The position numbers and the translations under genes were made by a program. Shown here in pieces: positions 21,388 through 31,163 of a stretch of 64,000 nucleotides of DNA. The stretch lies in NCBI RefSeq assembly GCF_000026945.1, contig NC_012867.1, forward strand, positions 1,054,001 to 1,118,000. The letters are read 5' to 3'. Position 1 is the first letter of the stretch; each line of letters opens with the position of its first letter. The stretch comes from Candida dubliniensis CD36 (lineage: Eukaryota; Ascomycota; Pichiomycetes; Serinales; Debaryomycetaceae). The notes under the pieces were generated by a model that made no database searches, was not told where the DNA came from, and saw only the letters and a program-made list of their open reading frames with translations.

Positions 21388-22781
21388 AGAAGGTAAGAAG
21401 CCACAAACAGCACAACAAAAACAAGAAGAAAAAGAAAAGACATCCTAATAGTTCTGTGATATTTACATTGCATGTAGAAATTGAAACAGTAAAGTTGCAT
21501 CCTCCTTTATTTATTTAGTTCATATTTTTTTTTTTTTTGGAATATACACGTTATAGTTAATATTTTCTTATATCGTCAGAGTTTGTGATTTGATGACAAA
21601 ATATCAGTCGATGATCGATTGTTTATTTTGGGTTTAATATAGGTATTGTAATTCTTGAAATGTGGGATGTTAAATATGGAAACAATCGGTATACAAGTTA
21701 ATCCGTAGTATATATTTGGTAAAGACACGTCTGGTTTCCACCAAAAGTCAAACAAGTACAACTTGATGTGTATAGTTTTTGGGTGATTTATTGTTAATGA
21801 AAACGGTTATTAAGTTAGAGAGAAGATGGAAATTGAGTTCGAATATGATGCAAGTGGAATTAATGACCAATTTTCGGTTTTATTGATTGTGCATTTATTC
21901 CCCACAAAAACCACCAATAAAAAAAATACTGTGCACGGAATTGAAAGCCAACTATAACCATTAAATATCTCGGATCAAATTAATGGCTATGTGTATTCCT
22001 AAGAGTTAAAACCAATAATGGAGCCCATGAAATGAATAGTAAGATTTACGTAGTAAAGCCAAAATCCCTGTTGGGGAATTTTTTACTTCTATTGGAATGT
22101 GTAAACAATCTGGGGAATTGAACTTGCAGTATTTTTTTTTTTTTTCTTTCTCCACTTTAAATTGTTACGGTGGAGTTTATGCTCCATTTTAGAATTGCCT
22201 AAACAAGTCCGATTTTAATCACGTCTTAACCATCTTAACTCCCTAAACACCTACTCACACACTATTATGCAATAATATACAGTATACACTTAGATTTAGT
22301 TTGGTCAATTGAAATTAGACATGTTGGGGAAGGGATAAACTTCTGATTGGAGGGGAATTGGGGATCAGAATTCCTTTTCCGAGTTATTAAAAATTCATAT
22401 TGTTTTCTTATTTTGCCTTATTTCTTTGTATTCTTCTTGTTTGTTTATTTGTTGCTTTATCGATATCCTTAACCATTTTGTTTCAAATAGAATTAGTCCA
22501 ATTATGAAAGAGTGGGGGGCTGTATTATTAGCCCACTTTACAGATACTATTCTTTTTTTTTTTTTTTCATATTTGTTTGGATTATTCAAATCATACCATT
22601 TACAAGATAAGGGATGTACAAAATATCATATAAATATGCCTGTAAATTTCCAAATATCAAATTCTTGATGAAGATATTTTAAATCATTAATAATAGACAA
22701 CAAGTCTTTGCATTAATTGATTGACAACTACAACTTTATACTAAACTAACTACTTCAAAAAGCTTAACGGAAAAAAAAAAA
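21388..22781. other. SDH2-FDH1 intergenic region
   Basis: 1.4 kb without a supported gene; short open frames on both strands start at non-ATG codons. It probably holds the FDH1 promoter. No distinct operator was identified. Confidence 0.5.
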
Positions 22782-23921
22782 ATGGGCAAACCAAAGGTAT
22801 TAATGGTTCTTTATGCTGGTGGTAACCATGCTAAAGAAGAAGCAAAATTATTGGGTACTGTTGAAAATGAATTGGGTATTCGTAAGCTTGTTGAGGAACA
22901 TGGATATGAATTGGTTACCACTACAGATAAGGAACCGGCACCAACTTCTGCCTTTGACGAGAATTTAGAAGATGCAGAAATTATCATCACCACTCCATTT
23001 TTCCCAGCTTATGTCAATAGAGAGAGAATTGCTAAAGCTCCCAAATTGAAACTTTGTATCACCGCTGGTGTTGGATCCGATCATTATGATTTGGATGCTC
23101 TTAATGAAAGAGGTATCGCTGCTATTGAAGTTACTGGTTCCAATGTTGTCTCTGTTGCTGAACATGCAGTGATGACCATGTTGATTTTAATTAGAAACTA
23201 CGGTGAAGGACATGCACAAGCTATTAATGGTACTTGGGATGTTGCTGCTGTTGCCAAAGACGAATTTGACTTGGAAGATAAGGTTATTGCAACTGTTGGT
23301 GCTGGAAGAATTGGTTATAGAATTTTGGAAAGATTGGTTGCCTTTAACCCTAAGAAATTGTTGTACTATGACTATCAACCATTGCCAGAAGAAGCCATTA
23401 ATAAATTAAACGCTGCTTCTAAACTTTTTAATGGTATTGATAACATTATTGAAAGAGTTGAAAAGTTGGAAGATTTGGTATCTCAAGCTGATGTTGTTAC
23501 CATTAATTGTCCATTATATGAACAGTCCAGAGGTTTGTTCAACAAAGATTTAATTTCCAAAATGAAAAAGGGATCATATTTGGTCAATACTGCTAGAGGT
23601 GCTATTGTTGATCCTGAAGCTGTTGCTGATGCAGTTAATTCGGGTCATATTGCTTATGGTGGTGATGTTTGGCCAGTCCAACCAGCTCCAAAAGATATGC
23701 CTTGGAGAACTATGCACAATCCATATGGTAAAGCATACGGTAATGCTATGACTCTTCATGTCTCTGGTACTTCTTTAGATGCTCAAGCTAGATACGCCAA
23801 TGGTGTCAAACAAATCTTGACTGAGTATTTTAACAAGACTTACAAATACAGACCACAAGATGTCATTTGTATTGATGGTGACTATGCCACTAAGGCTTAT
23901 GGTCAAAGAGAAAAGAAGTAA
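22782..23921 (+). CDS. FDH1: NAD-dependent formate dehydrogenase
   Basis: Oxidises formate to CO2 with NAD+ in the cytosol. The 379-residue sequence follows the D-2-hydroxyacid dehydrogenase fold typical of FDH. It shows the substrate-side segment [26 protein letters not shown], the Rossmann motif VGAGRIGYR with the NAD-selecting acidic residue in YYDYQP, the catalytic Arg in NTARGAI, and the catalytic His in [11 protein letters not shown]. Length matches yeast FDH. The biased codon use suggests high inducible expression. The ATG follows an A-run leader typical of efficiently translated yeast mRNAs. Confidence 0.97.
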   Translation: MGKPKVLMVLYAGGNHAKEEAKLLGTVENELGIRKLVEEHGYELVTTTDKEPAPTSAFDENLEDAEIIITTPFFPAYVNRERIAKAPKLKLCITAGVGSDHYDLDALNERGIAAIEVTGSNVVSVAEHAVMTMLILIRNYGEGHAQAINGTWDVAAVAKDEFDLEDKVIATVGAGRIGYRILERLVAFNPKKLLYYDYQPLPEEAINKLNAASKLFNGIDNIIERVEKLEDLVSQADVVTINCPLYEQSRGLFNKDLISKMKKGSYLVNTARGAIVDPEAVADAVNSGHIAYGGDVWPVQPAPKDMPWRTMHNPYGKAYGNAMTLHVSGTSLDAQARYANGVKQILTEYFNKTYKYRPQDVICIDGDYATKAYGQREKK

Positions 23922-24101
23922 TCCTAGCTGGCTTGTGAATGATTCTTACCAAAAATAAAAGAAACAGTTAATATGTATTGCAGATTTATACGTATAGTGA
24001 AAAAAAAAAAAAAAAAAAAAAAAAAAGCGAGTAAATAAACAAATCTTAATCAATACAGTTAGTAACTTCAATACTTTTTTCTGAAAAAGAGACCATGTAT
24101 T

Positions 24102-25313
24102 ATGGATAGGATACCTCTTTCAGTATTTGAAAAGCTCAATAATCAAGACTTGTGTCTGGATGTTCCAGAAGACAGGTTTGTCTCTAAATGCCTACGATCT
24201 CAAGAGACTTTTTCAACTCCATGCAAAGAGTGGACATATTTTACCAAGGGGAACAACATCCTTGAGTTTCACGATACAACTGGATTGAATAAAGTTTTAA
24301 TATCATTTACACAACCGGCAAAGAAAAGGAAACAAAAGAAACCAAATGGTTCTAGGAATCAACCAAAGATAATCGGCTCTGATCTTACTGAAGGGTTTAG
24401 TGAATTCAAACCAGAAAGTTTAAAGGACGTATATCTGTTTGATGATATTTTAAGGTCAATACAATACTTGATTCACAACAAGAAGTTCAATCTAGACGAT
24501 TTGAAAATTGTTACTATCAGAAGACACTTGCAGAAACTAATGACCATACCTATTTACAAACAAGAGGTCCAATTCAATGTGATATATTGGAAGGGAATGA
24601 TATTTTTTGCATATGACTGGAAATCAGAAAGTACCAACAACAACGATGATAATTCTTCATCTAAATACCATAAGCTTATGCAATATACTGGTTTTAAATT
24701 TGAAAAAGTACTATCTGAAGGCATTAAAGATCTGAACTTTTATACCGTTGTCCAACATTGTGTTGATAATATTCCTGTGATTTATACAGCTGAAATTGAT
24801 TGTAGTATTGATAAAGAGAAAGGATTGGAAAACTATGTTGAATTGAAAACACATAGCAAATTACCTGATGATAAAATAAGTACAATTAACAAATTGAATA
24901 AAAAATTATTATCGACGTTTATCCAAACCAAGTTTATTGATTGTCAGCATTCCATTGTAGGGTTCAGATCAACCGACTTGAAAATAGCATCAATTAAAAA
25001 ATATACACAAAGAGAACTTGCAAGTGTGATCAATTCATTCCCAGTATTTTTAACTGACAAATGTTCCATTAATACAAAGCTGATTTTCCAGTGGTATAAT
25101 CTAGTAATTAATTGGATCGTACTGAAAGAAATCACAGATCCCAACACTCCACAAATATTTCGTTTATCTTTCAAAAGAGCTCAAGAGTTAATAAATTCAT
25201 ATTTGATTATGGAAAAGATACAAGATGATACGATATTTAATGATTTAATTCCTAAATGGTTCCAGTCGTTTATTATAAATACTTCTAATAATCCTCTCTA
25301 TGTACATGATTAA
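24102..25313 (+). CDS. RAI1: Rai1-type decapping enzyme (DXO family)
   Basis: Partner of the nuclear 5'-3' exonuclease Rat1; Rai1/DXO enzymes remove incomplete 5' caps and 5' triphosphates. The 403-residue protein shows the family active-site elements: YTGFKFE, AEIDC (acidic metal ligands) and YVELKT (the ExK element), followed by KFIDCQHSIVGFR. An N-terminal basic stretch (KKRKQKK, about residues 75-81) could act in nuclear import. Tail-to-tail with MRPL44: the two stop codons overlap at 25310-25313. Confidence 0.88.
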   Translation: MDRIPLSVFEKLNNQDLCLDVPEDRFVSKCLRSQETFSTPCKEWTYFTKGNNILEFHDTTGLNKVLISFTQPAKKRKQKKPNGSRNQPKIIGSDLTEGFSEFKPESLKDVYLFDDILRSIQYLIHNKKFNLDDLKIVTIRRHLQKLMTIPIYKQEVQFNVIYWKGMIFFAYDWKSESTNNNDDNSSSKYHKLMQYTGFKFEKVLSEGIKDLNFYTVVQHCVDNIPVIYTAEIDCSIDKEKGLENYVELKTHSKLPDDKISTINKLNKKLLSTFIQTKFIDCQHSIVGFRSTDLKIASIKKYTQRELASVINSFPVFLTDKCSINTKLIFQWYNLVINWIVLKEITDPNTPQIFRLSFKRAQELINSYLIMEKIQDDTIFNDLIPKWFQSFIINTSNNPLYVHD

Positions 25314-25585
25314 TCTTGGATAGAATCTTTAATGGCTAACTTTCTGGAATGTATATCAAAATAGTCAGATAAATCTGCTAATCTCATTGTAGCTGGATTA
25401 GCAGTCATTACATGTTTATCTTTGAAAACGACTTTAATTTCTTGGATGTCAGATGGTTTTGTCAAGACTTTACAGTCAATTTTTGTGCCTGATGGAACTC
25501 TTGAAAGAAACAATCTCGCACTTTTACCAGCATTTGAAAAAGGGTTGAATTTCACCAGCACATTAGCAAAGTATTTTGTTATCAT
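25310..25585 (-). CDS. MRPL44: Mitochondrial large ribosomal subunit protein mL53 (Mrpl44)
   Basis: A small 91-residue protein of the mitochondrial large ribosomal subunit. The start MITKYFANVLVKFNPF resembles yeast Mrpl44, and the length is as expected. The body has a thioredoxin-like pattern (KIDCKVL, IKVVFKDKHVM). The stop codon overlaps that of RAI1 on the opposite strand, so the two transcripts must have overlapping 3' ends. Confidence 0.88.
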   Translation of the reverse strand: MITKYFANVLVKFNPFSNAGKSARLFLSRVPSGTKIDCKVLTKPSDIQEIKVVFKDKHVMTANPATMRLADLSDYFDIHSRKLAIKDSIQD

Positions 25586-25741
25586 TATATAGGTAGGTAA
25601 ATAGGTTGAGTGGAGATATTGTATGGATTGTTTCTAATTTGGTGAAGTTTTTTTTTTTTTTTTTTCTGTTTGTCTATTTTTTTTTTTTTTTCTTTTCGTT
25701 TTCATTGCCTAATTCTTTCGTTACCAGGCTTTATTTGATGT

Positions 25742-25774
25742 GCGTTCGTTCGTTCGTTCGTTCGTTCGTTCGTT
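25742..25774. repeat. GTTC tetranucleotide repeat
   Basis: About eight tandem GTTC units between MRPL44 and PHS1, flanked by T and A homopolymers. Likely length-variable. Confidence 0.85.
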
Positions 25775-25869
25775 GCAAAAAAAAAAAAAAAAAATATATG
25801 GCATTTCTATTTCTAAGCTACATGGCAATACCTATGCAAGTATTTCATATTTATTGCTAATTTATTCGT

Positions 25870-26577
25870 TTACATTTCTTTCAATTCAATAGATGTGGTG
25901 TTAGTACTAATACTTTCTAATGTTGCCACTTGTCTGACATTTCTTTTATTCATTATTTCGGTGTATCTTCTCTTCTTTCTTGATTTCAAATGACCCCAAG
26001 CAAAATACGCTATTGGAATATAAGACAAAAATGCTGCTCTTAAAAAGTATTCATATATCGAATCTTGTTTAACAAAAGCAAGACTTAAAAACAAAAGAAT
26101 CATTTCAGCTATCAAACCTAAGGGATATGTCAAATAAAAACTATTATATTCTAACCAAAACAAGAAATGAAATGAACTTTTTGTTTTCACTTTAAATGCA
26201 TAATAAAAGTAATGAATAAAATATTGAAGACACCAAGAAGTAATTAACAATGAATATGATGTATGTTTAGCTATTTTGGGATGAGGAAATATAACACCAT
26301 AACATAGCCACACCATTTTCAATCCATTCAGAACCCCCCATAAGGATGTTAATGTAAATCTTTTCCTTAATGCTGATTTTACAAATAATGTTTCGATTAT
26401 CGGTAGTACAGAAACCACATGAAAGAAATCAGCCATTCCACCAGGTAGGAATTTTCTACCCACTAAAGGAAGTAAAATAAGAAATCTACCTAAGCAACAA
26501 AACCATAGGGTTGCAGCAACGGTATTATAAAAGAATGCAAGTTTCTCGTTAAACTTTAATGGGTATAATGATGCCAT
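25870..26577 (-). CDS. PHS1: Very-long-chain 3-hydroxyacyl-CoA dehydratase
   Basis: ER enzyme that removes water from 3-hydroxyacyl-CoA in very-long-chain fatty acid elongation; essential in S. cerevisiae. The 235-residue protein has about six membrane segments. The family motif is visible: FLEYNSFYLTYPLGLIAE, where Tyr and Glu seven residues apart match the catalytic pair of the HACD/Phs1 family. QYFIHYFYYAF is also typical. The C-terminus carries a basic patch (SRKKRRY) and an acidic end, consistent with a cytosolic tail. Divergent from ERJ5, with 203 bases between ATGs. Confidence 0.93.
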   Translation of the reverse strand: MASLYPLKFNEKLAFFYNTVAATLWFCCLGRFLILLPLVGRKFLPGGMADFFHVVSVLPIIETLFVKSALRKRFTLTSLWGVLNGLKMVWLCYGVIFPHPKIAKHTSYSLLITSWCLQYFIHYFYYAFKVKTKSSFHFLFWLEYNSFYLTYPLGLIAEMILLFLSLAFVKQDSIYEYFLRAAFLSYIPIAYFAWGHLKSRKKRRYTEIMNKRNVRQVATLESISTNTTSIELKEM

Positions 26578-26780
26578 GGTTATGATTGGTGGTGATTGGG
26601 AAGTTTGATAAAGAGTATGATGCTGGTGTTAATAGTTCTTCAAAAAGTAATCTCGAGAACAACACCAAAAATGAAAAAAAAAAAAAAAAAAGATCAAAAA
26701 ATTTATAATTGACGTGTTTTTCAAGTTTTTCTTTTTCTCTTAATAATCCCACACATACAACACATCGTATTGGAAAGCTC

Positions 26781-27689
26781 ATGAAGTTCATTAAAGTTTT
26801 CCTATTATTTGTTACCCTTGTTGTGGCAGCTCAATGGAGTAAAGAAGATTATGAAATCTTCAGCTTTAATGACAAACTTCAACATGACTTGGGGGGTGAT
26901 ATTACGTTTTACAAGTGGTTAGGATTAGAAAAAGGTCCAAAATCAAGTTTACAAGAAATCAACAAGGCGTACAGAAAGTTATCTAGAAAGTTACATCCAG
27001 ATAAATTTGCCTCTGCATCTCGTTCTGATAAAAAGAAAGCTAATGAAAGATTCCAGAGATTATCATTAGTTGGTAATATATTAAGAGATCAATCTTTGAA
27101 AAGAAGATACGATTATTTTTATACAAAAGGATTCCCTAAATGGAAAGGTACTGGGTATTATTATTCCAAATTCCGTCCGGGAATTATATTCACTTTGATT
27201 ATTCTTTATGTGTTGGTTGGTTTTTTGCATTTTTTCTCTCTCAAAATTAATAGAAAACAAGCATTTAAAAGAATCGTTGATTTAAAAAATGAAGTTAAAA
27301 ATCAAGCATGGGGTGGATTACAATTCCCTCCTGGTGATGGTTCTGATCGTAAACTTTCAAATGAGGCAACGGGGAAAACTTTTTTGGTTAAAGCTGATGG
27401 TACTGTTTGGCTTGTTGAAGATGATGAACAACACTTGATTGATGAGTATGATGTGAATGTCAACCCAGGATTTAAAGAATCATTATTTTTCAAAATCCCA
27501 GTTAAAATTTGGAATTTGGTATTAGGTAAATGGGTTCCAATTGATACATCTGTTGAATATAAGAAACAAGAAACATCTCCTCAAGAGGACGCCGACAACA
27601 ACAACAAGAAGAAAATACAGAAGAAGAAAACAAAAGGTAAAAAAATTGAATTGCCGAATGGAAAGGTTGTATACAGTAGAAAGAAATAA
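26781..27689 (+). CDS. ERJ5: ER membrane J-protein Erj5
   Basis: Type I ER membrane Hsp40 co-chaperone. The open frame runs upstream to a TTG at 26709, but the first ATG is 26781 and gives a proper signal peptide (MKFIKVFLLFVTLVVAA), 302 residues in all. A J domain spans about residues 42-112 with HPD at 72-74. A membrane helix lies at about 135-153, followed by a cytosolic region (NQAWGGLQFPPG; LGKWVPIDTSVEY) typical of Erj5, and a Lys-rich tail. Erj5 helps protein folding through ER Hsp70. The gene shares a short promoter with PHS1, another ER protein. Confidence 0.9.
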   Translation: MKFIKVFLLFVTLVVAAQWSKEDYEIFSFNDKLQHDLGGDITFYKWLGLEKGPKSSLQEINKAYRKLSRKLHPDKFASASRSDKKKANERFQRLSLVGNILRDQSLKRRYDYFYTKGFPKWKGTGYYYSKFRPGIIFTLIILYVLVGFLHFFSLKINRKQAFKRIVDLKNEVKNQAWGGLQFPPGDGSDRKLSNEATGKTFLVKADGTVWLVEDDEQHLIDEYDVNVNPGFKESLFFKIPVKIWNLVLGKWVPIDTSVEYKKQETSPQEDADNNNKKKIQKKKTKGKKIELPNGKVVYSRKK

Positions 27690-27741
27690 ATAAATAGAAT
27701 CTTGAAATAAACCAAAGTTAAAAAATAACATGTAATTCAAT

Positions 27742-30525
27742 TCAATCATCGTTATGTGTGGGTACTCTTTTTAATTTGTTAGTTTCTCCAATGTCTTCGT
27801 CTTCATCTTCATCTTCATCTCCATCAGATGAGCTATCTGACAAATTTTCTAAATATTTATCACTAGAATCATCATGGTGTTCATCTAAGTCATCATCGCA
27901 ATCATCTTCAATACTATGTTTTGTTAAATCACCACTGGGTGACATTTTCAGTACGTTGATATCAGGAACAAAATATTGGTTCATGTCATAATCATCACCA
28001 AGGTCGTTCAAATCATTCAGTGTGTGCTCTTGTTCCAGTTCTTGTACACTGCCATTATTTTGGCCCAGATTATCATTTATAAACTCATCATGATTAGATG
28101 CATCTCCCAATATAATTTTCTTTGGCTGATCCATATCCAAATATCCAACAGAAGAAGTATCAAACCCATAATCGTTATTTCCATCTGAGTCCTCAGCACC
28201 TAAAACCACATTATAAATCTCTCTGGTTTTCAAGAGAACTTCACTAATAAACCAGGTCCATTTTTCAGATTGGACAGCAGACACTATCACCGGAGATATC
28301 AAATCAGGTTTATAAAGAGATGTAAATTTGACAATTTCTTCACTTATTAAAATTAAATGACCCATATAACCAGGTCGTGGATTTAAATCTTCTTTGTAAC
28401 TGTTAACCACAATATCAGTTAGATTACACTGGTTCTCCTTGAAAAGTTCCACTATTAAAAATGAATTGTATGAATTGAGTTTGCCATTGAAGATTTGCTG
28501 AATTAAATCAAACACAACATTATGGAAAAAATTGTTCCATGGAAATTTAGTGAACATACTGATGATATCGTATAAGATTCCCAGATCAAGCAATTTGATT
28601 TTGAAATAATCCCCAACACAAGGGTCTTGTCTCATAGATTCATCTCTTTCAGAACATACAAATGGATTCTCAGGTGAAATAGATGGTTCATCATCTTCTG
28701 AATCTTCCTCTTGATCTAAACTATCAAGAAGTTTGCCATAATTGTGAACTTCGTCGTTCGAATGACTAGTGAAATGTATATCATCCAAAGATACATCATC
28801 TAAACCTGTAGTCACTTGATGGATATTAGGGGAATCAGAAAACAGAATCTGCTCTTGCAAAGCTTTCTGCAACCTTTTTTCTTGTTGAGATCTGATTTGA
28901 TCTCTGACTTGGATAATCTTCTTTATTTTTCTAGAGTTGAGTAATATCATGTTTGAACAATGCAACAACTCAGCTATCAATTCAGATAATTTAAATCTTG
29001 TGAACCCCAAGATATTACTAGTGACATGTGGTGGTGGTATAGGTTCCATTTGTATTAATGCAGCAATTCTATCTAAATTTGATGAAAACAAGTCCAACAT
29101 CTCGCCTAAATAGATGGGATCTCGTGGTCCAGGTGGATTTTGTTCGAAATCTTTAAGCCATTGATACATGACGTATGAATTCACTTCTATTGGACCCCCA
29201 TCTCCATTTTGTAACATAGAACTATAAGTCCCACAATTAAGATCATAGTCTGAGTTGTTTTTTCGGATGAGTTCTATAATTATACTAACAACATTATTGA
29301 TCCCGTGCTTGTTTGTTTGGGTTTTCCCGTTTTCATCATTTATTTTGACTAACATAATATCATCGATCATTGTATTGATAACAGCTGGAGAAACTAATTC
29401 TCGTGTCAATTGATTTGGTCCGATGTTTGTTTCCATTACTGAAGCTAGTGCTGCGTTCGAAGATATATTAACTAAAGCTTTTAAAAAATCAGTAGCTGCA
29501 GTTTGTTTAAAAAATAATTGATGATTAGGGATGCATTTTTGTGAAGCAAATTGTGAGCTTTCTGGTTTTAAGATTTCAATTAGTTTTGAAATAATATTTT
29601 GCAGGGCAATAGTATCAATTATTCCTGTCGGTGAATCCGGTTTATCTGTTTGTATAAGACGAAAAAAGAAATCCATCAATATGGGGACCTCAATTTTCAA
29701 CAAAAATGTATCAACAAGATTTTTCTGTCTTCTAAAAAAGTTTAAAAGTTCAATACTGTTAGCATCCATCAATTGATCTAAAATATGCACCAAATACGAA
29801 ACACTGGGAGAGCTTTCCAGTAAATTGTTGAGATCGATAATCCGCCATAGCTTATTTATGAGGCTTTCGGTCTCAGTAATTCGATTCAGAATAATCCACA
29901 AATCAACAGATAGTATATCTGCTGCCACTTGAACACATCTGCGAAACTTGCTGTCTTCTGTTTCTTCTTCCTCATTATCGTCAACGTCGTCGTCATCATC
30001 ATCATTGTCATCATTACTCTTGATACCATTTTTTTGTCTAATCTTTTTAAGTTCTTCTTCCTCTTGTATATCTGTTTCGGGTGGATTTTCATTAAGTAAA
30101 TCCAAAACCTTTTCATTCTCTTTAATACTCTGTTCGTAAAAAAATTCAACACTTTTTTCCACATAATCAATCAACCCTGATAATATATGTGGTTGAATCA
30201 ATACTTCTAGAAGCTTCCTTCCCCTGCTATCCTTTGTATTAGCAGTGTTAATGTCATTGGTGGACGATGTAAACGATGCCGAATCTGAGTTTGAAACTGT
30301 GGCATCATTGATTGTCTGTGGTTGCAGAAACAGAAAGTTTGCTGCACCGTTTCTTGAGTTATAGTTTCCCTTAATATTATGAAGTTCATTCAAAAGTTCT
30401 TCCAGTAATGTTGGATCTCCTATTAGATCTTCAGCAGTGATTGATGATAGATCTTGCACAGAATCTAGAAATTTCAGCAAGGCATTGTTGCTATTCATAG
30501 AGTTTGTAAATGGCCAAAACGACAT
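27742..30525 (-). CDS. SAP190: Sit4-associated phosphatase regulator (SAPS domain)
   Basis: Regulatory partner of the PP6-like phosphatase Sit4 (Sap155/Sap185/Sap190 family in S. cerevisiae), acting in G1 progression and nutrient signalling. The 927-residue protein opens with FWPF and a helical segment (LLKFLDSVQDLSSITAEDLI) typical of the family. The central part carries the helical-repeat SAPS domain, including KLWRIIDLNNLLESSPS, VPILMDFFFRLIQTDKPDSPTGI and TRFKLSELIAELLHCSNM. Acidic low-complexity blocks occur near residues 172-192 and at the C-terminus. Which yeast SAP it equals cannot be decided here, so the symbol is a family guess. It ends 52 bases from the ERJ5 stop, tail-to-tail. Confidence 0.85.
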   Translation of the reverse strand: MSFWPFTNSMNSNNALLKFLDSVQDLSSITAEDLIGDPTLLEELLNELHNIKGNYNSRNGAANFLFLQPQTINDATVSNSDSASFTSSTNDINTANTKDSRGRKLLEVLIQPHILSGLIDYVEKSVEFFYEQSIKENEKVLDLLNENPPETDIQEEEELKKIRQKNGIKSNDDNDDDDDDVDDNEEEETEDSKFRRCVQVAADILSVDLWIILNRITETESLINKLWRIIDLNNLLESSPSVSYLVHILDQLMDANSIELLNFFRRQKNLVDTFLLKIEVPILMDFFFRLIQTDKPDSPTGIIDTIALQNIISKLIEILKPESSQFASQKCIPNHQLFFKQTAATDFLKALVNISSNAALASVMETNIGPNQLTRELVSPAVINTMIDDIMLVKINDENGKTQTNKHGINNVVSIIIELIRKNNSDYDLNCGTYSSMLQNGDGGPIEVNSYVMYQWLKDFEQNPPGPRDPIYLGEMLDLFSSNLDRIAALIQMEPIPPPHVTSNILGFTRFKLSELIAELLHCSNMILLNSRKIKKIIQVRDQIRSQQEKRLQKALQEQILFSDSPNIHQVTTGLDDVSLDDIHFTSHSNDEVHNYGKLLDSLDQEEDSEDDEPSISPENPFVCSERDESMRQDPCVGDYFKIKLLDLGILYDIISMFTKFPWNNFFHNVVFDLIQQIFNGKLNSYNSFLIVELFKENQCNLTDIVVNSYKEDLNPRPGYMGHLILISEEIVKFTSLYKPDLISPVIVSAVQSEKWTWFISEVLLKTREIYNVVLGAEDSDGNNDYGFDTSSVGYLDMDQPKKIILGDASNHDEFINDNLGQNNGSVQELEQEHTLNDLNDLGDDYDMNQYFVPDINVLKMSPSGDLTKHSIEDDCDDDLDEHHDDSSDKYLENLSDSSSDGDEDEDEDEDIGETNKLKRVPTHNDD

Positions 30526-31163
30526 GATTGTAGAAATGTCTATATTCTTTGATGAAGGATTCCTTATTTAAAGAAAGATTGATTTGATTCCTTGTCCGTT
30601 CTCTTTTTCTTTTTTATTTTATTTTTTATTTTTTTTTCTTCTGTGGAATCTTAATTCTTGACCAATTTGTGACAATTGTCGTGGTGATGTTAGATGTCAA
30701 TGATTGAATAATATATGGGATTAGGTGAATGATTCTATTTGTTGTTGTGGTGGTAGTTAGATACAAGAATAGGAAGATCAAGAGTCAAAAAAAAAGGGCA
30801 ACAAGAAAAAAAAAAAAAAAAGGGAAACTAAGTTAAATTAAACTGTTGGTAGTGAGTAAGTTGTAAGCAGTTGGATAGTGTTGGTGGTGGTAAAGAAAGT
30901 TTTTATTTTTGTTCTCATGCAAAAGTTGTAATGTTGATTGATTGATTGATTTACTAAGCAATTCTTTTTTTTTTCTCCTGTCCTGTCCTGTCCTGTCCTT
31001 CACTTACTCGCATTCTGGTTGGCGAGAGAAAGAAAGAAAGTGAATTCCAATTTCATAACCTATTAAAATATTCATTTGAATTTATCTTCTGATATATATA
31101 TATATATACTGACTGTATAAACTCCTAATTCATTCTCTATTGCTTTTCCTTTACCAATTGAAA
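30526..31163. other. SAPS gene promoter / BIR1 3' flank
   Basis: No gene. Contains a TCCTG repeat (about 30974-30998), a GATT repeat (about 30934-30950), poly-A (about 30806-30821) and a TA tract (about 31092-31108). Confidence 0.5.
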
